From contig CAVTAL010000005.1 in NCBI GenBank assembly GCA_963732635.1, forward strand, positions 124,001 to 188,000: DNA of 64,000 bases. Direction: 5' to 3'. Within the stretch, counting starts at the first letter, position 1, and every line of letters starts with the position of its first letter. Position numbers and translations under genes: made by a program. This DNA comes from JAKFWF01 sp963732635 (GTDB taxonomy: Bacteria; Pseudomonadota; Alphaproteobacteria; Rhizobiales; Hyphomicrobiaceae). The notes beneath the pieces are model-generated. The model was not told the DNA's origin, searched no databases, and was given only the letters and a program-made list of their open reading frames with translations. Of this stretch, positions 1 to 8,731 are shown in pieces.

Positions 1-466
1 TGGTGCCGTCGACGATGATCTCGTGCGGCGTGGCGAGGCCGTCGGCGATGAAGGTCGTGAGACTGCGCGTCAGCAAGTCGTCGAGCACCTCGCCATGATT
101 GGCACGGAAGTCGGCGAGACCGTGATAGTTGATGGGAACATCGGCGCGCAGCCAGCGATACCCGAGGCTCTGATCGGCCAGACGATCGAGCGCCCGCGCC
201 GAGCCGACGCCCTCGATCGCAGCCAGCAGCCACAGCGCCAGCAGCACCTGAGGGTCGGCGGCGGGACGCCCCGCGCCACCTTCGCGCGCCTTCACCTTGT
301 CGTAGAGCGCGGTCAGATCGAGCGTGCCGGTGAAGTCCCAGACGAGGCGCGCCATGTGATCCTCGGGCAGGTCGGACTCGAGGTTGACGAGAGACCACGA
401 CGTCTGCGCCCGGTTCGCCTCCAACACCCGCGCCGCCGCCCGAGCCCGATCGACGTCATTGCCCAT
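1..466 (-). CDS. IS1182-family transposase, N-terminal part, cut by the window edge
   Basis: The minus frame is open from ATG at 466 to the window start, about 155 residues. A Shine-Dalgarno GGAGG lies a few bases upstream. Residues such as PEDHMARLVWDF, LYDKVKAREGG, GRPAADPQVLLALWL and YHGLADFRANHGEVLD match the N-terminal DUF772 region of IS1182/IS5-group DDE transposases, which cut and join the ends of their own insertion sequence. The DDE core would lie outside the window, so intactness cannot be judged. Bases 467-650 upstream probably include one IS end, but I could not define a terminal repeat. Family assignment is fairly secure; the exact subgroup is not. Confidence 0.8.
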   Translation of the reverse strand, partial: MGNDVDRARAAARVLEANRAQTSWSLVNLESDLPEDHMARLVWDFTGTLDLTALYDKVKAREGGAGRPAADPQVLLALWLLAAIEGVGSARALDRLADQSLGYRWLRADVPINYHGLADFRANHGEVLDDLLTRSLTTFIADGLATPHEIIVDGT

Positions 467-650
467 GAAGCCCTCCGCGAATCGATATCGACTATCGAAT
501 CACAAACCCCGACAACGGGCGAATTATTCACAAGCTCGCAGGCCGGGACGATCGACAAGCCGCTGCACGTGTCATGTGAGCGGAGAAATGCCGCCGGTTC
601 AACGCCTTCATTCCAACCGCGAACACTACGCAATTGATGTTTGTCGTGTG

Positions 651-677
651 TCCCGGCCTTCGCCGGGATGACGGCAC
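651..677. repeat. CCCGGC-CTTC-GCCGGG intergenic hairpin repeat
   Basis: A short perfect palindrome with a CTTC-type loop followed by GATGACGG. The same unit recurs at 12305-12322 and, interrupted, at 12422-12458. Palindromes of this type are widespread in intergenic DNA of Bradyrhizobiaceae-like genomes. No coding potential is seen here. Confidence 0.6.
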
Positions 678-785
678 GGGGTGAGGTGCCGGCGGTGCCA
701 ATGGGATTCGATAGCAGTTGCCGACCCGATCGCTGATTTCGCTTCTTGCGGGGATAGTTCGATTTTGACTATTCCACTGCTTCTT

Positions 786-858
786 ACGGGGACAGTTACC
801 GATTTCGACTATCCCATTGTAATTGCGGAGTTTTCGCCAGAACGGTAACTGTCCCCGT
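786..858. repeat. REP-like palindrome, family A, copy 1
   Basis: A perfect 16-bp inverted repeat (786-801 and 843-858; arm ACGGGGACAGTTACCG) separated by a 41-bp spacer. A decayed half copy starting CGGGGATAGTT lies just upstream at about 750-776. Further copies are at 1557-1627, 17783-17851, 18461-18535 (degenerate) and a half-site at 63460. Arms of the form GGGGACAGTTACC resemble the REP sequences mobilised by RAYT (Y1-transposase) proteins; that link is inference, as no RAYT gene is in the window. Confidence 0.7.
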
Positions 859-900
859 CCAACCCGCGTCCAACCCGCCAGCAATGTTCGCCGCACTTCC

Positions 901-1092
901 CGCTCTCCCCGTCCTTCACGGGGAGAGGGCAGAGGACCGCACGCGAGCGCGGTCCGAGCGTGAGGGGCGGCCACTTGCTCGAACCCAATGCCAACAGGCA
1001 CCAAGACCGATGTTGCGAACACGGAGCAAGCAGCCGCCCCTCACCCTGACCCGCTCCCCGTACGCGCGAAAGGCGCTACGGGGAGAGGGAAA
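901..1092. repeat. Pair of CTCTCCCCG...CGGGGAGAG intergenic hairpins
   Basis: Two hairpins, at 903-927 and 1053-1087, are flanked by GAGGGGC/GCCCCTCACCCTGACCC blocks in opposite orientation. Together they form an approximately palindromic unit of a common dispersed intergenic family in Rhizobiales. A degenerate copy lies near 25847-25905. I see no gene between 467 and 1490. Confidence 0.55.
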
Positions 1093-1404
1093 AGTGCCAT
1101 GCGCCGCCTCGACCACCACTCACCACTCACGAACTCCGACTTCCACTGCCACTTGGCTTCACGCCCCCACCGAGTTATCCACGCCTCCCGCCCCATGCGA
1201 TACTGCCCATGTTCCGCTTCACTAAAGGGCGCGCTTCGAAGGCGTTCAAAAGTGCGGAGGCGGAACGGACGGTCCGGAGGGTGTTGCGGTAACGCGCCGC
1301 GCACTGCCGGAGGGTTCCGTGCACCCCTTCTTGGCGCGAGCAAAGGGGTAGGCCCACACCAGCTCGCTGAAGCACGGGGGGACCCTAAAATCCGTTCGAG
1401 CAAT

Positions 1405-1467
1405 GGGGTGGCCCTGGGCCACTTGAATTCAATATCGCGGAAGACCGCCGTGGACCACGGCCACCCC
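1405..1467. repeat. Nested inverted repeat (potential cruciform) before a gene-start remnant
   Basis: Outer arms GGGGTGGCC (1405-1413) and GGCCACCCC (1459-1467) enclose a small palindrome GTGGCCCTGGGCCAC and a second CGTGGACCACG. It ends 25 bp before a strong SD and ATG at 1493. It could be a terminator without a T-run, a leader structure, or another dispersed repeat; the sequence alone does not decide. Confidence 0.4.
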
Positions 1468-1492
1468 GCTCTCCCTCGGATTGAGGGGAAAA

Positions 1493-1534
1493 ATGAAAAT
1501 CACCGACGTCTCAGTGCATAGATGGAACAGATGA
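1493..1534 (+). pseudogene. Possible 5' remnant of an enolase-superfamily gene
   Basis: A strong SD (GAGGGGA) sits about 6 bases before an ATG that reads MKITDVSVHRWNR and then stops. MKITDV-V is a frequent first strand in mandelate racemase/muconate-lactonizing enzymes. The frame ends only 23 bp before a REP-like palindrome at 1557. One reading is that the body of the gene was lost, leaving its translation start. The similarity rests on about eight residues, so chance is quite possible. Confidence 0.25.
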
Positions 1535-1556
1535 CTTGTATCAACACCAAAACCTG

Positions 1557-1627
1557 CGGGGACAGTTGCCGATTTCGACCACCTCGTTGCAACAGAACCC
1601 ATTTCGCCAGATCGGTAACAGTCCCCT
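1557..1627. repeat. REP-like palindrome, family A, copy 2
   Basis: Arms GGGGACAGTTGCCGAT (1558-1573) and ATCGGTAACAGTCCCC (1611-1626) are inverted repeats with two mismatches. The element lies inside the longest open frame of the downstream oxygenase gene, which is one reason to place that gene's start further down, at 1699. Confidence 0.65.
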
Positions 1628-1698
1628 ACCGAACGCGCCTTGCATCACCGCAACGCCTGGGCGAGCATTGCCACCACCTTTACGAGCAGAGGCCCCGC

Positions 1699-2853
1699 AT
1701 GAAGATCATCCAACCCGTCGCCGAACTATTGCGCAACGTCAGCGTGCCGTTCGCCGAAGCCCGCGCCATGCCGCCGTCGGTCTATACCAGCCCGGAATTC
1801 CTGAAGCGCGAGATCGACGATGTGTTCGCCAAGGACTGGTTCGCCGTCGGCCGCGCCAGTTCGCTGTCGAAGCCCGGCGATTACGTGACGCTCGAACTCG
1901 CGGGACAGCCGATCTTCGTCATGCGTGGCACCGATGGCAATCTCGCCGCCATGTCGAACGTGTGCCTGCACCGCATGTCGACGCTGCTGGAAGGCACCGG
2001 CAACAAGGGCCGGATCGTGTGCCCCTATCACGGCTGGACCTATAATCTCGACGGTTCGCTTCGCGCCGCGCCGGCGATGGCAAAGAACGCCTGCTTCGAC
2101 AAGGCCGACTACAAGCTGCCGCAGGTGCGCTGCGAGGAATGGCTCGGCTGGATCATGGTGACGCTCAACCCGGATGCTCCGCCGGTCGCGTCGCGGCTTT
2201 CGCAGGTCGATGACCTGATCGCCGACTTCCAGATGGAGACTTACGTCGAGACCTTCCGCGAAACCCACCGCTGGGACACCAACTGGAAGATCCTGGCCGA
2301 GAACTTCATGGAGAGCTACCACCTGCCGGTTTGCCACGCCGGCACCATCGGCGGCCTGTCGCGGCTCGACGAGATGGTGTGCCCGCCGGGCCTGCCGGCG
2401 TTCAACTTCCACACCATCCTGAAGGACGACAAGCTGAAGATCGCACTCGCCCATCCGTCCAACACGCGGATGGTTGGCGACCGGCGGCGCACGACATTCC
2501 TGCTGGCGATCTATCCGAGTTTGCTGATCACGCTGACACCGGGCTACTTCTGGTATCTGTCGCTGCACCCACACGGCGTCGACCAAGTCGACATAATTTT
2601 CGGCGGCGGCATGTCACCGGACTACATCAACTCGCCCGAGGCGCAGGGACAACTCGCGCAACTGAAGTCGCTGCTGGACAAGGTCAACGTCGAGGATCGC
2701 GGCTGCACGGAACGCGTGTTCAAGGGCTTGTCTGCCAGCGCCGCCAAGGCCGGCCATCTGAGCCACCTTGAACGCCCGAACTTTGACTTCGCCCAGTACC
2801 TCGCTGAGAAGACTGGCGGCTTTCAGCGGACGTTCGATAGCGCGCAAGCGTAA
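1699..2853 (+). CDS. Rieske [2Fe-2S] aromatic ring-hydroxylating oxygenase, alpha subunit-like
   Basis: A 384-residue protein starting MKIIQPVAEL. An upstream in-frame ATG at 1522 is rejected because that segment translates a repeat. The N-terminal Rieske domain has CLH and, 16 residues on, CPYHGW, the C-x-H...C-x2-H cluster ligands. The C-terminal domain has ENFMESYHLPVCH, which fits the N-x2-E-x-YH-x4-H mononuclear iron site. The family uses electrons from a reductase to activate O2 and hydroxylate aromatic or quaternary-amine substrates. No ferredoxin, reductase or beta subunit gene is adjacent, so partner and substrate are unknown. The gene is flanked by repeats upstream and by convergent minus-strand genes downstream. 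Confidence 0.85.
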   Translation: MKIIQPVAELLRNVSVPFAEARAMPPSVYTSPEFLKREIDDVFAKDWFAVGRASSLSKPGDYVTLELAGQPIFVMRGTDGNLAAMSNVCLHRMSTLLEGTGNKGRIVCPYHGWTYNLDGSLRAAPAMAKNACFDKADYKLPQVRCEEWLGWIMVTLNPDAPPVASRLSQVDDLIADFQMETYVETFRETHRWDTNWKILAENFMESYHLPVCHAGTIGGLSRLDEMVCPPGLPAFNFHTILKDDKLKIALAHPSNTRMVGDRRRTTFLLAIYPSLLITLTPGYFWYLSLHPHGVDQVDIIFGGGMSPDYINSPEAQGQLAQLKSLLDKVNVEDRGCTERVFKGLSASAAKAGHLSHLERPNFDFAQYLAEKTGGFQRTFDSAQA

Positions 2854-2868
2854 GACGTGGCAACCGGT

Positions 2869-3255
2869 CTAGCTGGTGTAGCTCATGAACTCCATCAGCG
2901 AGCCGTCGGGGTCGCGGAAGTAGACGCTGGTCCCGACGCCCTTGGCACCACGCCGCTCGACCGGGCCGAGTTCGACAGCCACGCCGTGCGCCTTCAGATG
3001 CGCGATCGCGCCGTCGATTGCGCCGTGCCACTCGAAGCACAGATCGGAATTGCCGGGCATCACCGGAACTTCGGCACGCGGAAAGCCGATCTGGTCCGGC
3101 CCATGGCAGTTCAACTGCACCGGCCCGAACCGATAGGCGAAACCCTTGGCTACCGGCACCACCTCGCAGCCGAGCACATCGCGATAGAACGCGGTCGAGC
3201 GCGCCCAATCGCCGACATGGATCACGCAATGATCGAAAGTGATGTCGCCGACCAT
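2869..3255 (-). CDS. VOC-superfamily (glyoxalase/dioxygenase fold) protein
   Basis: A 128-residue protein beginning MVGDITFDHCVIHVGDWARS. The start at 3255 lies 2 bp after the rnj stop, with AAGGTGG upstream, so it is probably the last gene of the nuo-birA-rnj run. Two beta-alpha-beta-beta-beta modules are visible: FDHCVIHV...YRDVLG in the first half, and SVYFRDPDGSLMEF near the C-terminus carrying the usual metal-ligand glutamate. Phrases such as RFGPVQLNCHG and PGNSDLCFEW resemble the VOC group often annotated as virulence protein. In related genomes methylmalonyl-CoA epimerase, also a VOC protein, can follow rnj; this one looks different. The reaction is unknown. Confidence 0.75.
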   Translation of the reverse strand: MVGDITFDHCVIHVGDWARSTAFYRDVLGCEVVPVAKGFAYRFGPVQLNCHGPDQIGFPRAEVPVMPGNSDLCFEWHGAIDGAIAHLKAHGVAVELGPVERRGAKGVGTSVYFRDPDGSLMEFMSYTS

Positions 3256-3257
3256 CT

Positions 3258-4964
3258 TCACACCACCTTGTTGATCAGCACCTTGACGATCGGCTTCTTG
3301 CCCCACTCCTGGTCGATCGCGGCGCGCACCGCGCGGCGAACGGCGTCGCGCACCAGCTCCACGTCCTTGCGACGGCCGGGCGGGATGCTTTCGAGCGTGC
3401 CGTCGATGGCGTCGAGCACCACGTCTTCCATGCTGTCGCCTTCGAGCGTCTCGAACGGAATGCCATCGAGCGCGCAGTCGGGCTCACCGATCAGTTCGCC
3501 CTTGCGGCCGAGCGCGAACGCCACCATGGCGATGCCGACGAACGCGAGCTTGCGACGCTCGCGCACCGGCCCCTCGACGCTCGGCACGATCAGCTTGCCG
3601 TCACGATAGAGCCGGCCGACCGGGATCTGATCAATTATCTCGGGACGGCCCGGCGCCAAGCGCACGAGCTTGCCGTCGGTCGCCAGCACCGTCGAGGGGA
3701 CGCCGCACTCGCGCGCGAGCTTGGCGTTGGCGTAGAGGTGGCGGGCTTCGCCATGCATCGGCACGACGATCTTAGGCTTCATCCAGCCGTACATCTGGCG
3801 CAGTTCTTCGCGACGGGGATGGCCGGTGACGTGCACCAGCGCGTCGCTGTCGGTGATGATCTCGCAACCCATCAGCGTGAGCGCGTTCTGCACCTTGCCG
3901 ACCGGCTTCTCGTTGCCTGGAATGGTGCGCGACGAATAGATCACGAGGTCGCCCTTGCCGAGCTTGACCTGCGGATGTTCTTCCTCGGCGATGCGGGCGA
4001 GCGCCGCGCGCAATTCGCCCTGGCTGCCGGTGCAAAGGGCCAGCGTCTCGGACGGCTGCAGGTATTGATACTGGTTCTGGTCGAGGAACTTGAAGTCGGC
4101 TGGCAGATAGCCGGTGTCGATCGCGACCTGGATCACGCGATGCATCGCCCGGCCGACAACCACCAGCTTGCGGCCGGTTGCTTCCGCCGCATCCGACACC
4201 GCCTTGATGCGGGCGACGTTGGAGGCGAACGTCGTCACCGCAACGCGGCGTTTGGCGCCCTTGATGATCTTGGTCAGCGAAGTCGCGACTTCGACCTCGG
4301 ACGGCGAGCGGCCTTCGCGCATGGCGTTGGTCGAGTCGCAGATCATCGCCAACATGCCCTCCTCGCCCAATTGCTGCAGGCGGGCGTTGTCGCTGGGCAG
4401 GCCGACCAGCGGATCCTGGTCGAGCTTCCAGTCACCGGTGTGGAAGACGTTGCCGTGCGGCGTCCTAAGCACCACGCCCGACATTTCCGGGATCGAGTGC
4501 GACAGGTTCACGTATTCCAGATCAAATGGCCCAACCTTGAACCGGGTACCGATCGGCACCACGGTGATCGGCAGCTTGACGCGATTGCCGTACTCGGTGG
4601 TCTTCGAGCGCAGCATGCCGGCAGTGAACGGAGTTGCATAGATCGGGCAGCCGATGCGCGGCCACAGATCGATGATGGCGCCGATGTGATCCTCATGCGC
4701 ATGCGTCAGCACGAGGCCGGCGAGCCGCTTCTTCTCATTGGCGATGAACTTGAGATCGGGCAGCACGACGTCGACGCCGGGCTCGCCTTCGCCTGGAAAG
4801 GTGAGGCCGAGGTCGATCATCAGCCATTGGCGTTTCTTCGCCTCGCCGAGACCGTAGAGGTAGGTATTCATGCCGATCTCGCCGAGGCCGCCGAGGGCCG
4901 CGAAAACGAGTTCTCCCTTGGCGCCGGTGTTCTCGCCAGCGCCGTTCGCGCGGGACTCCGTCAT
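3258..4964 (-). CDS. rnj: Ribonuclease J
   Basis: A 568-residue metallo-beta-lactamase/beta-CASP nuclease. The start at 4964 (MTESRANGAG) has AAAGGA about 8 bases upstream and lies 2 bp after birA; the longer frame would run into birA. The N-terminal domain has LGGLGEIGMN and the metal motif THAHEDHIG (around residue 88). The beta-CASP part has CDSTNAMREGRSPSE and VTGHPRREELRQ with MHGEARH, and a C-terminal dimerisation domain follows. RNase J has 5'-3' exonuclease and endonuclease activity on RNA, and in alphaproteobacteria acts in rRNA maturation and mRNA turnover. The nuoN-birA-rnj order is conserved in Rhizobiales. Confidence 0.95.
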   Translation of the reverse strand: MTESRANGAGENTGAKGELVFAALGGLGEIGMNTYLYGLGEAKKRQWLMIDLGLTFPGEGEPGVDVVLPDLKFIANEKKRLAGLVLTHAHEDHIGAIIDLWPRIGCPIYATPFTAGMLRSKTTEYGNRVKLPITVVPIGTRFKVGPFDLEYVNLSHSIPEMSGVVLRTPHGNVFHTGDWKLDQDPLVGLPSDNARLQQLGEEGMLAMICDSTNAMREGRSPSEVEVATSLTKIIKGAKRRVAVTTFASNVARIKAVSDAAEATGRKLVVVGRAMHRVIQVAIDTGYLPADFKFLDQNQYQYLQPSETLALCTGSQGELRAALARIAEEEHPQVKLGKGDLVIYSSRTIPGNEKPVGKVQNALTLMGCEIITDSDALVHVTGHPRREELRQMYGWMKPKIVVPMHGEARHLYANAKLARECGVPSTVLATDGKLVRLAPGRPEIIDQIPVGRLYRDGKLIVPSVEGPVRERRKLAFVGIAMVAFALGRKGELIGEPDCALDGIPFETLEGDSMEDVVLDAIDGTLESIPPGRRKDVELVRDAVRRAVRAAIDQEWGKKPIVKVLINKVV

Positions 4965-4966
4965 AA

Positions 4967-5746
4967 TCAAGATCCTTTCGCGGGACTGCCGGCAGCGCCT
5001 GCCAGACACACATCCCCATACGTCAGTCGTCGTAACCTGCCGTAGCCATCGCGCAACAGCAAAGCGCCACCATCGTCAATACCATGGAACGAGCCTTCGA
5101 TCCGCTCGGCCCCGGCGTTGACCGCCAGCGCCTCGCCGACCGGACCGGACCGCGCCAGCCAAGCGTCGCGAACCGCGCCGAAGCCGGCGCCACCCTGCCA
5201 CACGCCCAGCCAGCGGTGCATTCCAGCATCGAGCGCCGCCAGCATGGCGTCCGGCGTAATCCCGGACGCATGCTCGCCCAGCCGCGCCACCGCCCGGCCC
5301 TCAATCTCTGGCGCATGCGCAATGTTGATACCAATGCCTGCGACCGCCACGGCGGTGCCGCCCCATGTCGTGGTCTCGACCAGTATCCCACCCGCCTTGG
5401 CGCGTTCAACCAGAATGTCGTTCGGCCACTTGAGCCGCAGGCCGGGAACCGTGCCTGCGCAGGCAACCTCGATCGCCTCGTGCGCGGCGACGCCGGTCAG
5501 CAGAGAGAGTTGATGCAATGCCGTGATCGGGCAACCAGGGGTGAACAGGAACGATGCGGCGAGGTTACCGCCGGCCTGGGTCCAGGCCCGGCCCGAACGC
5601 CCACGCCCCGCCGTCTGCCGCTCGGCTGTAATCCACAGCGGCCCTCGCTCGCCGCCACTGGCGCGGCGCAAGCACTCGGCATTGGTCGAATCGACTTCAT
5701 CGAGCTTGACGATCGGGCTTGGGAACGCGCGCTCGTGAAGGGACAT
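4967..5746 (-). CDS. birA: Biotin--[acetyl-CoA-carboxylase] ligase (BirA, monofunctional)
   Basis: A 259-residue protein whose ATG overlaps the nuoN stop (TGATG) and whose stop is 2 bp before rnj, so it is translationally coupled. Catalytic-domain motifs are STNAE, TAGRGRSGRAW (biotinyl-AMP binding) and LKWPNDILV, followed by GIGINI; a small C-terminal SH3-like domain follows. There is no N-terminal helix-turn-helix, so it is the monofunctional form that biotinylates carboxylase BCCP domains from biotin and ATP and does not repress transcription. The frame is intact. Confidence 0.93.
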   Translation of the reverse strand: MSLHERAFPSPIVKLDEVDSTNAECLRRASGGERGPLWITAERQTAGRGRSGRAWTQAGGNLAASFLFTPGCPITALHQLSLLTGVAAHEAIEVACAGTVPGLRLKWPNDILVERAKAGGILVETTTWGGTAVAVAGIGINIAHAPEIEGRAVARLGEHASGITPDAMLAALDAGMHRWLGVWQGGAGFGAVRDAWLARSGPVGEALAVNAGAERIEGSFHGIDDGGALLLRDGYGRLRRLTYGDVCLAGAAGSPAKGS

Positions 5747-7200
5747 CAATACCTGAACGTCTTGGCCGCAGCCGTCGCCGCAGCGACAATTGGACCACCG
5801 ATAAACGGCAGCGAGAACAGCAGCACGAACAGACCGGAGAACGCCATCACGGCCATGGTCTTTGCCCGCACCGGCAGGAACGGTTCGGCCGCGTCGTCGA
5901 AGAACATGATCTTGATGATGCGCAGGTAGTAGTAGGCGCCAACCACGCTCGCCAGCACGCCGACGACGGCGAGAAACCAGAGGTTGGCGTTGACGGCGGC
6001 GAGGAACACGTACCACTTCGACCAGAAGCCGGCGAGCGGCGGGATGCCAGCCATCGAGAACATCAGCAGCGCCAGCGCGCAAGCCATCGGCAGATTGTGC
6101 TTCGACAGGCCGGCGAGATCGGCGATGGTCTCGACCTCGCCGCCCTGCCGGCGCATGGCGAGGATGCAGGCGAAGGTGCCGACCGTCATGACGAGATAGA
6201 TCGCCATGTAGATCAACACGCCCTGGGTGCCTTCCGCCGAGTGGGCGGCGAGGCCGACCAGCGCGAAGCCGACGTTGGCGATCGACGAGTAGGCCATCAG
6301 GCGCTTGATGTTGGTCTGGCCGATCGCGGCGAACGCACCGAGCAGCATCGAAGCCAGCGAAATGAAGACGATGATCTGCTGCCACTGCGGCGTGAAGCCT
6401 GGGAAAGCACCGAGCGTGGTGCGGCACAGCAGGGCCATGGCGGCGATCTTGGGGGCGGCCGCGAAGAACGCGGTCACCGGCGTCGGCGCACCCTCATAGA
6501 CGTCCGGCGTCCACATATGGAACGGCACCGCCGAAACCTTGAACGCCAAGCCGACCAGCAGGAACACCAACCCGAACACGAGGCCGATGTTGCCGGCGGC
6601 AATCGAACTCTTGGCGATGCCGGCGATCACCGGGAAGCTGGTTGAGCCCGTGAAGCCGTAGACCAGCGAGGCGCCGTACAGCAGCATGCCGGACGACAGC
6701 GCGCCCAGCACGAAGTACTTGAGGCCGGCTTCGCTCGAGCGCACCGAGTCGCGGCGGAACGCTGCGACCACGTACAGCGCCAGGCTCTGCAGTTCGAGGC
6801 CGAGGTAGAGCGCAATCAGGTCGCTCGCCGACACCATCATCATCATGCCGACGGTTGCGAGCAGGATCAGCACCGGGTATTCGAATTTCATGTGCTTGTG
6901 ATCGCGGAAATCGTCGAAGCTGAGCAGTAAAGCCACCGCCGATCCGCCGAGCACCAACAGCTTCATGAAGCGGCCGAAGCCATCGACCACGAAGGCGTTG
7001 TCAAACAGCGTCGCGGTGCTACCGGCCGGCTGCTGGACCACCACGACGGCGGCGACGATCAGCGCCAGAATGGCAACCCAACCGATACGCTCACCGTTGG
7101 CGTCGGTCTCGGGCCGCAGTACGCCGACCATCAGCAGCGCCATCGCCGAAATCGCGATGATCAGCTCGGGCCACATGGGATAAAGCGAGTTCAAGGTCAT
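5746..7200 (-). CDS. nuoN: NADH-quinone oxidoreductase subunit N
   Basis: A 484-residue polytopic membrane protein of the Mrp-antiporter-like family, one of three proton-pumping subunits in the complex I membrane arm. About 14 hydrophobic segments are visible, beginning ELIIAISAMALLMVGVL. Family motifs include AGLKYFVLGALSSGMLLYG, with the conserved lysine, and FKVSAVPFHMWTPDVYEGAPTP. The start MTLNSLYPMWPE fits other alphaproteobacteria. It ends overlapping birA and lies about 35 bp after nuoM. Unlike nuoM and nuoL, the frame is clean. Confidence 0.96.
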   Translation of the reverse strand: MTLNSLYPMWPELIIAISAMALLMVGVLRPETDANGERIGWVAILALIVAAVVVVQQPAGSTATLFDNAFVVDGFGRFMKLLVLGGSAVALLLSFDDFRDHKHMKFEYPVLILLATVGMMMMVSASDLIALYLGLELQSLALYVVAAFRRDSVRSSEAGLKYFVLGALSSGMLLYGASLVYGFTGSTSFPVIAGIAKSSIAAGNIGLVFGLVFLLVGLAFKVSAVPFHMWTPDVYEGAPTPVTAFFAAAPKIAAMALLCRTTLGAFPGFTPQWQQIIVFISLASMLLGAFAAIGQTNIKRLMAYSSIANVGFALVGLAAHSAEGTQGVLIYMAIYLVMTVGTFACILAMRRQGGEVETIADLAGLSKHNLPMACALALLMFSMAGIPPLAGFWSKWYVFLAAVNANLWFLAVVGVLASVVGAYYYLRIIKIMFFDDAAEPFLPVRAKTMAVMAFSGLFVLLFSLPFIGGPIVAAATAAAKTFRY

Positions 7201-7234
7201 GGTATCACGCCTAGATGAGCAAAATGCTCGCTGA

Positions 7235-8731
7235 TCAGTTGAGTGCCAACGCCGCGGTCTTGAGCGCCGCTTCGTAGCCCGACACCAGCTTCTTCACCGA
7301 GACCGCCGTCACGTCGAGCAGCGGCGAGGGATAGAAGCCGAACAAAATCGTCAGGATGACAAGCGGCGCCATCACCACGATCTCACGCAGGTTCATGTCC
7401 TTGATACCGGCCAGCGACGGCTTGTCCAGTCTCGCCGAAGATCATGCGTTTGTAGAGATAGAGCGCATAGCCGGCCGACAGGATCACGCCGAAGGTGGCG
7501 ATGAAGGCGACCCAGGTGTTGGCCTTGAAGGCGCCAAGCAGCGTCAGGAATTCGCCAACGAAGCCCGACGGTACCAGGCAGGCCGACATTCGCCATGGTG
7601 AAGATCATGAACACGAAGGCGTAGATCGGCATGCGGTTGACGAGGCCGCCATAGGCCTTGATCTCGCGGGTGTGCATGCGGTCGTAGACGATGCCGACGC
7701 ACAGGAACAGCGCCGCCGAAACGAGGCCGTGGCTGAGCATCTGGAAGATCGCGCCATCGATGCCTTGGGCATTGAAGGTGAAGATGCCCATGGTGACGAA
7801 CCCCATGTGCGCAATCGACGAATAGGCGATCAGCTTCTTGACGTCCTCCTGCGCCAGCGCGACGAGCGAGGTATAGACGATCGCCACCACCGACAGCGTG
7901 AAGATCAGCGGCGCCAACTCCTGGCTCGCCAAGCGGAAACATCGGCAGCGAGAAGCGCAGGAAGCCGTAGCCGCCCATCTTCAGCAGGATCGCCGCCAGG
8001 ATCACCGAGCCGCCGGTCGGCGCCTCGACGTGCGCGTCCGGCAGCCAGGTATGCACCGGCCACATCGGCATCTTCACCGCGAACGAGGCGAAGAAGGCGA
8101 GCCACAGCCACCACTGCATGTCCTTGGGGAACTTGAAGGCCATCAGCGTCGGAATGTCGGTGGTGCCGGCCTTCCAGTACATCGCCATGATGGCGAGCAG
8201 CATCAGCACCGAACCGAGCAGCGTATAGAGGAAGAACTTGAAGCTCGCGTACACCCGCCGCTTGCCGCCCCACACGCCGATGATGATGAACATCGGGATC
8301 AGGCCGGCTTCGAAGAACAGATAGAACAGCACGATGTCGAGGGCGCAGAACACGCCGATCATGAGCGTTTCCAGTACCAGGAACGCGATCATGTATTCCT
8401 TGACCCGCGTGTCGACGCTTTCCCAGGCCGCCAGGATGCACAGCGGCATCAGGAACGTGGTCAGGATCACGAACAGCATCGAGATGCCGTCAACGCCCAT
8501 CTTGTAGCGGATCGGCCCGAGCCAGGCCGTCTCCTCGACGAACTGGAAGGCAGCGGTCGACTTGTCGAAGTTCCACCAGATCAGCAGCGACAGGCCGAAG
8601 GTGATGGTGGTTGTATAGAGCGCGATCAGCCGGATATTGCCGACCGCCTTGTCGTTCTGCACCGCGATCAGCAACGCACCGACCAGCGGCAGGAAGGTGA
8701 CCAGCGACAAGAGATAGCCGTTGGCGATCAT
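7235..8731 (-). CDS. nuoM: NADH-quinone oxidoreductase subunit M, with three apparent frameshifts
   Basis: Starts ATG at 8731 (MIANGYLLSLVTFLPLVGAL) and overlaps the nuoL stop. It is an antiporter-like proton-pumping subunit with FFEAGLIPMFIIIGVWG, FLPMWPVHTWLPDAHVEAPT-type sequence and AYSSIAHMGFVTMG. The frame breaks at about 7930 (CTTGGCGAG), 7588 (GGTACCGTCGGG) and 7425 (GGCGAGACTGG). In each case deleting one base restores the expected sequence: LASQELAPL, VGLPGTSGFVGEFL and MIFGELDKPSLAGIKDMN. After three deletions the length is 497 residues, normal for the family, ending ALKTAALALN. Because nuoL and nuoN flank it and the rest is well conserved, I treat the breaks as probable sequence errors, not gene loss. 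Confidence 0.88.

Noticed and set aside
1522..1698. N-terminal extension of the Rieske oxygenase from ATG 1522
   Set aside because: The segment translates a REP-like palindrome and has no family similarity; ATG 1699 gives a normal-length protein.
2869..3255. Methylmalonyl-CoA epimerase, expected after rnj in some relatives
   Set aside because: It is a VOC protein, but its phrases (RFGPVQLNCHG, PGNSDLCFEW) fit another VOC branch and the epimerase signature is not seen.
3738..5045. A long plus-strand open frame over rnj
   Set aside because: Shadow of ribonuclease J, whose motifs are unmistakable on the minus strand.
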